Source of the DNA: Gammaproteobacteria bacterium
Lineage (GTDB): Bacteria; Pseudomonadota; Gammaproteobacteria; Steroidobacterales; Steroidobacteraceae
Direction of reading: 5' to 3'
DNA: 39,991 nucleotides
NCBI GenBank assembly: GCA_020029535.1
Contig: JAIBJM010000050.1
Span: 1 to 39,991, forward strand
The translations under genes and the position numbers were made by a program. Shown here in pieces: positions 1 to 7,271 of this stretch. Within the stretch, counting starts at the first letter, position 1. Every line of letters starts with the position of its first letter. The notes under the pieces were generated by a model. That model had not been told where the DNA came from. It worked only from the letters and a program-made list of their open reading frames with translations, and did not search any database.

Positions 1-2958
1 GATGGCTATGTGCTCGAACCGGCTCACGGCTTCGACCGCGAGAGAGCCATCTTTCCCGAAACGGTGCTGGAGTTTATTCGCACCACCCAGCCCAAGGAAT
101 GGAAAGCCTTGGAGGTGCTGCATGGCGAGAAGACCGGCGCGCAGATACTGACAGACCTGACGAAATGGATGGATCGCGAAGGTTCTCTTGCCACCATACG
201 TCATGGCTTCAAATGCTTTGGAAGAACTCTGCGTGTTGCCTATTTTAAGGCAGCGCACGGACTTAACCCTGAGCTAGAGGCTCTGTACGCCGCAAATCGA
301 GTCGGCGTGACGCGGCAACTGAAATTCTCGAAGTCATCAGAGAAGTCTCTAGATGTTGCGCTTAGTGTAAACGGCATCCCAATTGCGTCGGTCGAACTCA
401 AGAATGCAATGACCGGCCAAACCGTTGAGAACGCGCTGCGTCAATACCGGGCAGACCGCGATCCGCGCGAGCCGATATTCGAATTCAAGCGGCGCATGCT
501 GGTGCACTTCGCGGCTGACACAGACACCGTGTTTATGACCACGCGCCTAGCGGGATCGGCGACCCACTTCCTGCCCTTTAACAAAGGCTCCAATGGCGGC
601 GCGGGCAATGCGCCCGATCCAAAAGGGCGTAGCTATCGCACCGCGTATCTCTGGGAAGAGGTCTTACAGCGGGACAGCTTGCTAGACATGCTCGCGCGCT
701 TCATCCACCTGCAGGTCGAAGAAAAGCGGGATGACCAAGGCAGGAAGGTCAAGAAAGAGACGCTCATATTTCCTCGCTACCACCAGCTTGAAGCAGTGCG
801 ATCTCTTGTCGAACAGGCGCAGCGCGAAGGCGTCGGCAACAACTATCTGATTGAACACTCGGCGGGCAGCGGAAAGAGTAACACCATCGGGTGGCTCACC
901 CACCGTCTGGCGTCGCTGCATAACGACCAGAACCAACGGATTTTCGACAGTGTGATCGTGATCACCGACCGCGTGGTTCTTGATAAGCAGCTCCAGGACA
1001 CCATCTATCAGTTCGAACACAAGCACGGCGTGGTGCAAAAGATCGACGAGAGCTCGCGGCAGCTTGCGGAAGCTCTTGAAAGCGCTGTGCCGATTATCAT
1101 CACCACGCTGCAGAAGTTCCCATTCGTGTCCCGTCAACTCGCGAAGATGGCCGAAGAGCGTGGGGATCTAGATGGTGGAACACTAAAGTCACGACGTTGC
1201 GCTGTGATTATCGACGAGGCGCACAGCTCGCAGGGCGGAGAAACCGCTACCGATCTCAAGGAAGTTCTTGGCGGACAAGGCCTTCGCGAAGAGGCCGCAC
1301 AATACATGGTGGAGAATGACGACAGCAATGTCGAAGAACTCTACCGCTCGATGGCTAAGCGGGGTCGGCAGACCAACCTCAGCTTCTTCGCCTTCACTGC
1401 GACTCCGAAGCACAAAACACTCAAGGTTTTCGGCCGCGACGGCAAGCCCGCGCATCGGTACACGATGCGGCAGGCGATTGAGGAAGGCTTCATCCTGGAT
1501 GTACTGAAGTACTACACCACCTACGCCACATACTTTCGTCTCCTGAAGGCGAGCGAGGATGATCCTAGCGTTGAGCGGAAGAAAGCCGCGCGCGCGCTAG
1601 CGCGTTTCCTCAAGCTTCATCCGCATAACATCGCTCAAAAGACAGAAGTGATGGTGGAGCACTTCCACGCCGCGACCCAGCACAAGATCGGTGGACGGGC
1701 AAAAGGCATGGTAATCACGGGATCGCGCCTGGAAGCGGTTCGCTATAAGCAAAGTTTTGATCGCTATATCAAGGAGAAGGGCTACGCCATTAAGTCACTG
1801 GTGGCCTTCTCTGGAGTCGTAACGGACGACCAGATTAAGGATGTGACCTACACCGAGGAGGGTATGAATCTCGGTGTTCGTGAGAAGGAGCTGCCAGAAG
1901 TGTTCGCCGGTCAGGAGTACCAGGTGCTGCTCGTTGCCGAGAAGTATCAAACTGGATTCGACCAACCTCTTCTACACACGATGTATGTTGATCGCAGACT
2001 TGCAGGTATCCAAGCGGTGCAAACGCTGTCACGTCTGAATCGTATTCACCCCTTGAAGGAAGATACGTTTGTTCTCGATTTCGTCAACGACCGCGAGGAA
2101 ATACGCGAAGCGTTCAAGACCTACTTTGAAGGCGCTGAGATGGGTGAAGAAGTGGACCCGGCGCGAATGTACGAGATCAAGAGCGAACTGGACGCCGACG
2201 GCGTTTACGAATCCGCAGATGTCGGGCGCTTTAGTGCCGTTTACTTCAAGCCTAGGCAGCGCCAAAGTCCGAATGATCATCAGCTAATGAATGCAGCGCT
2301 TGATCCATGCGTAGTCCGCTTCAATGAACTTCAGACGACCGCACCCGACGAGGCAGAACTGTGGCGTGGCAAAATGCTTGCGTTCTGTAGCCTCTACAGC
2401 TTTCTGAGTCAGATAATTCCCTATCAGGATTCTGATCTTGAGCGTCTCTACGTTTTCCTGCGCCACCTTGCGAGGAAGTTGCCAAAACGTGGCAGTGGTC
2501 CATCCTATCAGTTTGATGAAGAGGTGCGGTTGGAGTACTACCGCCTTCAGAAGATCAGTGAGGGATCAATCAGTCTCTCTGACGGACAGGCCAATCGGAT
2601 TGACGGTCCGTCAGAGGTTGGCACGGGCGTTCTTCATGAAGAGGCGGTTCCGCTCTCCCGTCTCATCGATGTAGTCAATGACCGGTTCGGCACTGACTTC
2701 AATCAGGCCGATCAGCTTTTCTTCGACCAGATAGTAGAGGCGGCTATCGCGGATGCGGCCTTGAAGCAGGCGGCAATCGTCAATCCTGGGGACAAGTTCA
2801 AACTCGTTTTCAAGAACCTGCTCGAAACTCTGTTCGTGGAGCGCATGGACCAGAACGAGGAGATATTCGCTCGGTTCATGAATGACAAGTCGTTCCAGTC
2901 AATTGTGACTGGTTGGCTTGCTTCGGAAGCCTACAGAAAACTTCGAGAGACGGACTGA
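1..2958 (+). CDS. hsdR: Type I restriction enzyme R subunit (HsdR), 5'-truncated by window edge
   Basis: This is the motor and nuclease subunit of a type I restriction-modification complex, which translocates and cleaves unmodified DNA together with HsdM and HsdS. The frame is open to base 1, so the true start lies outside the window. A GTG at 10 exists but is probably internal, because family members carry some 50 or more extra N-terminal residues. Counting from that GTG, a PD-(D/E)xK nuclease core is seen at D115 and ELK 129-131. Walker A (SAGSGKS) lies near residue 284 and a DEAH box near 402, followed by the second RecA-like domain (QTLSRLNR region) and a C-terminal domain. No stop or frameshift interrupts the 982 codons. 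Partner genes hsdM and hsdS are not in the window and should be upstream. It is the only rightward gene in the first 7.5 kb, so it is not part of the conjugation operon that follows. Confidence 0.95.
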   Translation, partial: DGYVLEPAHGFDRERAIFPETVLEFIRTTQPKEWKALEVLHGEKTGAQILTDLTKWMDREGSLATIRHGFKCFGRTLRVAYFKAAHGLNPELEALYAANRVGVTRQLKFSKSSEKSLDVALSVNGIPIASVELKNAMTGQTVENALRQYRADRDPREPIFEFKRRMLVHFAADTDTVFMTTRLAGSATHFLPFNKGSNGGAGNAPDPKGRSYRTAYLWEEVLQRDSLLDMLARFIHLQVEEKRDDQGRKVKKETLIFPRYHQLEAVRSLVEQAQREGVGNNYLIEHSAGSGKSNTIGWLTHRLASLHNDQNQRIFDSVIVITDRVVLDKQLQDTIYQFEHKHGVVQKIDESSRQLAEALESAVPIIITTLQKFPFVSRQLAKMAEERGDLDGGTLKSRRCAVIIDEAHSSQGGETATDLKEVLGGQGLREEAAQYMVENDDSNVEELYRSMAKRGRQTNLSFFAFTATPKHKTLKVFGRDGKPAHRYTMRQAIEEGFILDVLKYYTTYATYFRLLKASEDDPSVERKKAARALARFLKLHPHNIAQKTEVMVEHFHAATQHKIGGRAKGMVITGSRLEAVRYKQSFDRYIKEKGYAIKSLVAFSGVVTDDQIKDVTYTEEGMNLGVREKELPEVFAGQEYQVLLVAEKYQTGFDQPLLHTMYVDRRLAGIQAVQTLSRLNRIHPLKEDTFVLDFVNDREEIREAFKTYFEGAEMGEEVDPARMYEIKSELDADGVYESADVGRFSAVYFKPRQRQSPNDHQLMNAALDPCVVRFNELQTTAPDEAELWRGKMLAFCSLYSFLSQIIPYQDSDLERLYVFLRHLARKLPKRGSGPSYQFDEEVRLEYYRLQKISEGSISLSDGQANRIDGPSEVGTGVLHEEAVPLSRLIDVVNDRFGTDFNQADQLFFDQIVEAAIADAALKQAAIVNPGDKFKLVFKNLLETLFVERMDQNEEIFARFMNDKSFQSIVTGWLASEAYRKLRETD

Positions 2959-3290
2959 AGCGCAGCCAAGAGCGCGGGCCGTGGGCGAATCTCTGCTTCG
3001 AGATTGCGGAGCGATGACAGGGCGTCGCGGCGCTCTTGCGTGCCGTGCGCAGCGGTTGAAGGCTTTGACACCAGACTGGCGCGATCACGACGTTTGTCGT
3101 TAGCCCGAGTCCTTACATGAGGTAGAGCATTTCATCGTGCCGAACCACAGCGAGAAGTACAGGACGTTACTCGACCAGAACATGCCGGGCTGGCGCAGCA
3201 TCCGCGACCGCCTCCATGAAGGGCTCGTTGTCAGCGATCGATTAGCGAAAACGCTGCTGTGCGCGGCGAAGCCTGCGGTGGTAAATGGCG
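2959..3290. other. Intergenic stretch between convergent hsdR and DUF2188 gene
   Basis: About 330 bases between two convergent genes. A weak 6-bp hairpin (AATCTC/GAGATT, 2988-3005) just after hsdR lacks a T-tract. A GTG-started frame from 3137 gives some 50 protein-like residues but runs into the DUF2188 gene on the other strand and has no clear ribosome-binding site. I see no supported gene here. It may be degraded accessory DNA. Confidence 0.4.
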
Positions 3291-3536
3291 TTAGTGCTCG
3301 CGGTCTTTCGGCGGATTTGGATCGCTTCCCGGATAGATCGTATCCTTGCTGCGGATCAGCCCGTCGCGTCCTTTGATCGACAGCTCGCCGCCATGCTGGT
3401 TTTGCAGCATCTCGCGCGCGGCATCGACGGCTTCCTTTTGAGTGCCATGCACGCTTGAGGCACGGTCGCTGTCATTGCGCTTGTTGACCCACTCGCCATC
3501 ACGGCGATAAACGGTACGGTCTCTATCTTTGCTCAT
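3291..3536 (-). CDS. DUF2188 small protein
   Basis: An 81-aa hydrophilic, charged protein. Its pattern (V-x-R-R-D-G-E-W-V-N-K near the start, then a stretch ending in Q-K-E-A-V-D-A-A-R-E and a C-terminal segment containing G-R-D-G-x-I-R-S-K-D-T) matches DUF2188, a family of short proteins of unknown function common on mobile elements and in stress loci. The ATG at 3536 is preceded by AAGGA about 8 bases upstream. It starts 27 bases after the stop of the DUF6527 gene and reads the same way, so it is probably the last gene of the ubiquitin-like operon or a hitchhiking neighbour. No catalytic residues are evident. Assignment to the family is by recall of its conserved pattern; a role in the conjugation system is only inference. 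Confidence 0.75.
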   Translation of the reverse strand: MSKDRDRTVYRRDGEWVNKRNDSDRASSVHGTQKEAVDAAREMLQNQHGGELSIKGRDGLIRSKDTIYPGSDPNPPKDREH

Positions 3537-3563
3537 ATTTTCATTCCTTCTCTATCAACACAA

Positions 3564-3956
3564 TCACGCTCGCCACGATCCTTGAATGAAATCGGGCTTC
3601 TTGCCGGTATCGGCGCACCATAAAACTTTTCCGCTTTTGATCCAGAAGTGCGCGTATGAACCTTCCATCTGCCGCACCGAAGGATCAACTGTGGGACGGC
3701 CGAGGAAGTCGGCTCGCACTTGCCAGCGCGGGCGGTGTTTGACTTGAAGTGATAGCTGGATAACGTCACCGTTCCCGCTCGGGCAGAGCAGATACGCCCA
3801 CTTCTGATAGCCGGGTCCGCCGACAACGTAAATCCAGCCCGCCGTCATCTGCTCACGGCCCGGATGATCGGCGACGATCTGCATCAGGAAGTCCGGCTTC
3901 GGAATGAAGCCGAGCCAGACCAGAAGAGAGCGGAGGAGTGCCTGAAACGCTTCCAT
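3564..3956 (-). CDS. DUF6527 protein, candidate Ubl-processing/deconjugating peptidase (BubE-like)
   Basis: A 130-aa protein. After a hydrophobic N-terminal segment (residues 6-18) it shows the DUF6527 layout: a CPSGNGD segment near residue 58, L-S-L-Q, R-P-R-W near 76, a G-R-P-T-x-D-P-S segment near 86, and A-H-F-W-I-K-S-G-K-V-L-W-C near 103. Members of this family are linked to bacterial ubiquitin-like operons, where I recall a proposed deconjugase/peptidase role. Candidate catalytic residues here are the Ser and His of the P-S and S-Y-A-H segments. The chosen ATG lies 2 bases after the JAB-E1 stop (TGA TC ATG), with AAGGA upstream inside the preceding gene, which indicates translational coupling. 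An upstream in-frame start would add 22 arginine-rich residues inside the JAB-E1 gene and is unlikely. Family assignment is good; biochemical function is inferred. Confidence 0.78.
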   Translation of the reverse strand: MEAFQALLRSLLVWLGFIPKPDFLMQIVADHPGREQMTAGWIYVVGGPGYQKWAYLLCPSGNGDVIQLSLQVKHRPRWQVRADFLGRPTVDPSVRQMEGSYAHFWIKSGKVLWCADTGKKPDFIQGSWRA

Positions 3957-3958
3957 GA

Positions 3959-5380
3959 TCAATCGATCCTTCCGAGGAACGGATCGACATCGCCCGCTCC
4001 CCACAAACCATCGCCGCCGCAAATCCGGCAGCTCGCGCCCGGCTGGTGGCCGGGCCGCCTGTCCTCGCCAAGATGAAATTTGCGCACGCGGTTCGCGGCT
4101 GCGCCGTTTTCGCCCTTGAATCCCTGCATCCGGTGAATCAGCTCATTCACCGCCATGCAGGCAAGCTCCGTTGTGAACGTGACCACGGCGGGAGTCGGAT
4201 TACCTTCGCCGACAACATAGGATTCGGCCTTGCGCTGCTCGTACTCTTCCGGGTTCTCGCGCCGCATCGTCTCACTGCGCGCAATCTCGGGATCAATGAC
4301 GCCGCGGCAGAGAAGGCACGTGTGATGCGGCGAGAGAATTGTCACCCGCCCATCGAGCGCCTTCAGCTCCAGCGCATCCTTCTCACCCGGATCAATGGCC
4401 AGGCCGATGTCGATTACGGGGCTGAGGTAGTAGTAAGCGAAACGGTTGAGAAAGAGACGGCCTTCGTGGTCATCGGTGCAGCCGAAAATGATGTCGGAAG
4501 ACCGCAGGACATCGCGGCACCCCGGATCGCCGACCCATGCCTCGATTGGCACAACGCGAATGCCAAGCCCCATTTCGGCAATGGCGTTGGCAACGACTTG
4601 CACTTTTGGCCGCATGGCATCCGCGTCTGCTTGCCGCGATCCATGCAGGCGATTGAGATTGGTCTGATCAACGATGTCGTTATCGATGAGCGCCAACTGA
4701 CCCACGCCCAGCCGCGCGAGCAGCATGGCAACGGCGCTGCCCGTCCCGCCGCAGCCGACGATGGTGACGCGCAAGCGGCGGAGGTCCTGATTGAGCGCGT
4801 GGCCGAAGGCGAGGGCCTGCCGATGAAAGGAGGGCATCGAGACTTCAGCGCCGCGCCCCGGGTAGTGCAGATCGAAGCGCTCGCCGATAACACGCACCGT
4901 GCGCATAGGCTCGTATCCTTTTTTCGAAGGGTGAAGCCATGCGCGCCCTGTCAGGTGGCCGTCAGCGGTCAGGATCACACTCAACATGTTTGTTCCCGCA
5001 CCATTGCGGTTGACGGCGAGCTGTACGAGGTCCGGCTCGTTCGAGTCGTCCTGTGCCGAGAACATCGTCATGCCAGCCGGGTGACTGTGCACAATGCCGA
5101 TGGTCTGCCCCTTTGCAGCGGCCTGCTTGAGCGCGAAAACAAATGACGCGGTTTGCCACGTAATGAGATTTTCCGTCCGTTCGATAACCTGATCGTCGGG
5201 TACGGGAATGATCTTCGCCGAAAGAAATTTTGTATGGGCCTGACGATCCCACGGATCGTGGCGGCTGGATGCCTTGTTGCAGAGGATATAGGCGGCGTGC
5301 TCACAGCCGTCATCGCGGATGAGATGAGTTTTCAACTGATCAAGATGCGCGCGCTGAAGCGTCAAGCTGTAGGTCGTCAT
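3959..5380 (-). CDS. JAB/JAMM-ThiF fusion: E1-like activating enzyme with N-terminal JAMM peptidase
   Basis: A 473-aa fusion. Residues 1-150 are a JAB/JAMM isopeptidase-like domain with an intact metal motif: E27, H98-S-H100-P, seven residues, S108 and D111. Residues 200-420 are a ThiF/MoeB/E1 adenylation domain: G-x-G-G-T-G at 209-214, the acidic D233-x-D235 for ribose/ATP, T-N-L-N-R at 240-244, and two Cys pairs (C355/C358 and C451/C454) fit the structural zinc site. The E1 part would adenylate the C terminus of the neighbouring ubiquitin-like protein and pass it to the E2; the JAMM part would process or remove it. The ATG at 5380 overlaps the E2 stop (ATGA), so translation is coupled and the longer upstream reading is excluded. 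A single adenylation domain fused to JAMM is typical of bacterial, not eukaryotic, E1 systems. Confidence 0.92.
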   Translation of the reverse strand: MTTYSLTLQRAHLDQLKTHLIRDDGCEHAAYILCNKASSRHDPWDRQAHTKFLSAKIIPVPDDQVIERTENLITWQTASFVFALKQAAAKGQTIGIVHSHPAGMTMFSAQDDSNEPDLVQLAVNRNGAGTNMLSVILTADGHLTGRAWLHPSKKGYEPMRTVRVIGERFDLHYPGRGAEVSMPSFHRQALAFGHALNQDLRRLRVTIVGCGGTGSAVAMLLARLGVGQLALIDNDIVDQTNLNRLHGSRQADADAMRPKVQVVANAIAEMGLGIRVVPIEAWVGDPGCRDVLRSSDIIFGCTDDHEGRLFLNRFAYYYLSPVIDIGLAIDPGEKDALELKALDGRVTILSPHHTCLLCRGVIDPEIARSETMRRENPEEYEQRKAESYVVGEGNPTPAVVTFTTELACMAVNELIHRMQGFKGENGAAANRVRKFHLGEDRRPGHQPGASCRICGGDGLWGAGDVDPFLGRID

Positions 5381-5760
5381 GCGGCGGCCTTCTCCAGCGC
5401 ATCTTCGACGCGCTTTATCATCGTCCAGATGCCATCGACACCGGGCCGCCATTCCTTGTTATGGCGCGACCAGCGTTGCCATTTCTGACCTGCGAAGTCG
5501 AGAGCCTGATCCGCCTTCTTGGGATAGGTGTTCGACGGCACAAGCTTCACCCAAGGCGTCAGGTAGAACATGTCCGGCGCGACATCGGGATAGCCCTTCG
5601 GCAGCAGGATCAGAATATCGGCCTTCGCGGCATCGAACCGCCCGTTCGGCAGCGGGCGCTCCTTCAGGATGACGCCTTTCTTGCCATTCTGTTCGACCTC
5701 CTGAAAGGCGATGCCTTTCGAGGTCAGGTACTCAAGGTCTGCTGCCGGGAGAAAACTCAT
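5377..5760 (-). CDS. Prokaryotic E2 family E-like conjugating protein, cysteine-free
   Basis: A 127-aa protein matching the prokaryotic E2 fold family E: an N-terminal strand region, I-L-I-L-L-P-K-G-Y-P-D-V-A-P-D-M-F-Y (about residues 48-66, the E2 Y-P-x-x-x-P signature), then Q-R-W-S-R-H, W-R-P-G-V-D and a C-terminal helix. It should carry the activated ubiquitin-like protein from E1 to the target. It contains no cysteine anywhere, so a classical thioester is impossible; serines in P-S-N-T-Y-P or W-S-R-H are candidate acceptors. The start is the ATG at 5760, four bases after the stop of the ubiquitin-like gene. The same frame runs on upstream to 6012, but that extension only reads the ubiquitin-like gene out of frame and is arginine-rich nonsense. 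It ends by overlapping the JAB-E1 start by four bases. Confidence 0.88.
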   Translation of the reverse strand: MSFLPAADLEYLTSKGIAFQEVEQNGKKGVILKERPLPNGRFDAAKADILILLPKGYPDVAPDMFYLTPWVKLVPSNTYPKKADQALDFAGQKWQRWSRHNKEWRPGVDGIWTMIKRVEDALEKAAA

Positions 5761-5764
5761 TTCA

Positions 5765-6016
5765 CTACCCTTCCGTCGTCGTCTTCTTGCCGGTGAAGAA
5801 TTTTTCCGTGCCCTTCTCGGTGAGGTCCACTTTCTTGTCGTCCTCGATGAGCAGGTCTTCCGGCCCGCGAACGTCCTGCCAGGCGTCGTATGTGCCGGGA
5901 TCAACGCCAGCAAGCTTCTTGATCTCCAGCCCAGTAATAGCCGGCTTCGGCCAGTCATGGTGCTTCTGGTCAACCACGATCTTGAAGGTGTGGCGGCCCT
6001 TGTTTTCTTCACTCAT
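5765..6016 (-). CDS. Ubiquitin-like modifier, multiubiquitin-domain family (single copy)
   Basis: An 83-aa protein with one beta-grasp-like multiubiquitin domain (residues about 9-75: F-K-I-V-V-D, then I-T-G-L-E-I-K-K-L-A-G, then D-L-L-I-E-D-D-K-K-V-D-L, then K-F-F-T-G). Members often hold several tandem copies; this one has one. The C terminus ends T-T-T-E-G, so the last residue is glycine, as needed for adenylation by E1 without further trimming. A GTG six bases earlier (6022) is possible, but AGGAG sits 9 bases from the ATG at 6016 and only 3 from the GTG, so I chose the ATG. It is the first gene of the four-gene conjugation block and has its own candidate promoter. It is the predicted modifier attached to target proteins. 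No cysteines are present. Confidence 0.88.
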   Translation of the reverse strand: MSEENKGRHTFKIVVDQKHHDWPKPAITGLEIKKLAGVDPGTYDAWQDVRGPEDLLIEDDKKVDLTEKGTEKFFTGKKTTTEG

Positions 6017-6086
6017 CGTCACTATCTCCTACACTTGAGTTCGGTACGGAATCGGCGGATAACGCTTTTAAGCCGATCTGCTAATT

Positions 6087-6115
6087 AGCGTACTCAATCG
6101 CGCGGCATGTTGCAA
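6087..6115 (-). promoter_or_regulatory. Candidate promoter/operator of the ubiquitin-like cassette
   Basis: On the minus strand TTGCAA (6115-6110), a 17-base spacer and TACGCT (6092-6087) form a sigma70-like promoter about 70 bases before the ubiquitin-like start. The -10 overlaps AGCGTACT (plus strand 6087-6094), an 8-mer repeated in the XRE gene promoter, and lies against the palindrome GCTAATTAGC (6080-6089). An AACGCT half-site is at 6061-6066. This is compatible with binding by the adjacent XRE regulator. Seen in sequence; function inferred. Confidence 0.55.
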
Positions 6116-6149
6116 GCGAAAAAAACGCCGTCCAAAAATCAATCCTTCG

Positions 6150-6872
6150 TTACTGAGAAAAGAGCGAGCGCGATTGCGCTACGTCGCTCAGGATATTGAG
6201 CTTTGCCAGCCGCACGCGCGCGGCGTCGGCAGAGACTTCGAAACCGGCTTTGATCTCATCGATAAGATGCAAGGCCTCGGGGCTGGTATGGGCGACCGGC
6301 CCATAGATGCCGTGCTTCTCCTGGTAGGCCGCGACGATCCGGTTCACGTGCGTCACCGGCATCAGAATCGCGCCGCAGATATACCCCGCCTGCCATTCCA
6401 TCCAGTCGTACTGATTCGCGTTGAGGATGTCGTCGCGCTTGCAGATTTGCTTGTTGGCGTTGGGATGCGTCTTCAGGAAATCCTTCTGCGGCGGTTCCAT
6501 TTCCCACAGGTAGCCGTGAAACCTCACATGCCCGTATTCATGGGTGAGCGTCGTTCTCAACCTGTTCTTGTAACGCTCATCCCCGGAAAGTTTCTCGGAA
6601 ATCTTTACGGTCGGCTTCTTGCCAAGCCTGAACTCCGTGACGCCCTCGACGTCTGGCCCGAACTCCGTCAGGTCGGCGTAGAGGTCAAGGTCGTCCGTAT
6701 CCTGCTCGATCAGGCGGGTGAGGTCTTCCGTGGACACCGGAAACCGGATTTCGCCGTGACGTGATCGCAGAAACGCGCCGACAATATTTTCGCACTCCCG
6801 GTCAAGTTCACCGGGCTTGTAGTGCGGACGTTGCGAGAACCGCCCCGTCTTATCGGGCACGTACTGAACCAT
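6150..6872 (-). CDS. ImmA/IrrE-family metallopeptidase
   Basis: A 240-aa protein with the zincin motif H111-E-Y-G-H115 and a following E-W-Q-A-G-Y-I-C-G-A-I-L-M-P segment near residue 160, where the family normally supplies the third metal ligand and the L-M-P signature. ImmA/IrrE (COG2856) proteases cleave or inactivate a partner XRE-type repressor in response to DNA damage or other signals, as ImmA does with ImmR in ICEBs1. Here the start ATG overlaps the stop of the XRE gene by one base (TGATG), the classic coupled pair. A 133-base gap holding a promoter separates it from the ubiquitin-like gene downstream. Cytosolic: no signal peptide or membrane segment. Role as derepressor of the conjugation cassette is inference from position and shared promoter motifs. 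Confidence 0.88.
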   Translation of the reverse strand: MVQYVPDKTGRFSQRPHYKPGELDRECENIVGAFLRSRHGEIRFPVSTEDLTRLIEQDTDDLDLYADLTEFGPDVEGVTEFRLGKKPTVKISEKLSGDERYKNRLRTTLTHEYGHVRFHGYLWEMEPPQKDFLKTHPNANKQICKRDDILNANQYDWMEWQAGYICGAILMPVTHVNRIVAAYQEKHGIYGPVAHTSPEALHLIDEIKAGFEVSADAARVRLAKLNILSDVAQSRSLFSQ

Positions 6873-7201
6873 CAGCTTTTGCCTTTCTTGCTCCCGCCGC
6901 GGCGAAACGCCTGCATCGCCTGCGCCACGTCCTTTTCACTCAGCTTCTTGCCGCGAATGTCTTCCGGGAATCTTCCTGCAAGAAAATACAACCAGTCGGC
7001 GTCGATCTCCAATGCCTCGGCGAACTGCTGCACAAGCCGATCCGAAGAGGGGCTGCGCCGGTCGTGTTCAATGTCATTGAGGTACTGCGGCGAGATGGGT
7101 TCGCCGTCATCGCGGGGAATCCGCTCGGCCAAGTCCTTTAAGGCCCAGCCTTTCGCCTTTCTGGCGGTGCTTATGGCTTTTCCAAACGTCGTTTCAGTCA
7201 T
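6872..7201 (-). CDS. XRE-family transcriptional regulator
   Basis: A 109-aa protein with an N-terminal lambda-repressor-like helix-turn-helix: F-G-K-A-I-S-T-A-R-K-A-K-G-W-A-L-K-D-L-A (about residues 6-25) and S-P-Q-Y-L-N-D-I-E-H-D-R-R-S-P-S (about 37-52), followed by a short helical tail rich in lysine. I chose the ATG at 7201, which has GAGGA just upstream; a TTG at 7213 would add four residues. It is the first gene of the leftward block and is coupled to the ImmA-like protease. It probably represses its own promoter, which contains nested inverted repeats, and perhaps the ubiquitin-like promoter, which shares its -10 and AGCGTACT motif. Confidence 0.9.
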   Translation of the reverse strand: MTETTFGKAISTARKAKGWALKDLAERIPRDDGEPISPQYLNDIEHDRRSPSSDRLVQQFAEALEIDADWLYFLAGRFPEDIRGKKLSEKDVAQAMQAFRRGGSKKGKS

Positions 7202-7224
7202 GGTCCTCGGCAATCTGGTCAGTT

Positions 7225-7271
7225 AACGCTAATACGCGGATGAGCGTACTACAGCGTTGTGGAGGTGTAAA
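7225..7271 (-). promoter_or_regulatory. Candidate XRE-immA promoter with nested inverted repeats
   Basis: On the minus strand TTTACA (7271-7266), a 17-base spacer and TACGCT (7248-7243) form a promoter 40 bases before the XRE start. Inverted repeats surround the -10: AACGCT (7225-7230) with AGCGTT (7253-7258), and TACGC (7233-7237) with GCGTA (7244-7248). AGCGTACT at 7243-7250 also occurs at 6087-6094 in the ubiquitin-like promoter. This looks like an autoregulatory operator. Positions are seen directly; binding is inferred. Confidence 0.6.

Noticed and set aside
3137-3376. Rightward GTG-started frame of 79 codons
   Set aside because: It runs into the DUF2188 gene on the opposite strand, has no Shine-Dalgarno site, and only its first 50 residues look protein-like.
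5761-6012. Upstream extension of the E2 frame to a 211-residue protein
   Set aside because: The added part reads the ubiquitin-like gene out of frame and is arginine- and serine-rich; the ATG at 5760 gives the normal E2 length.
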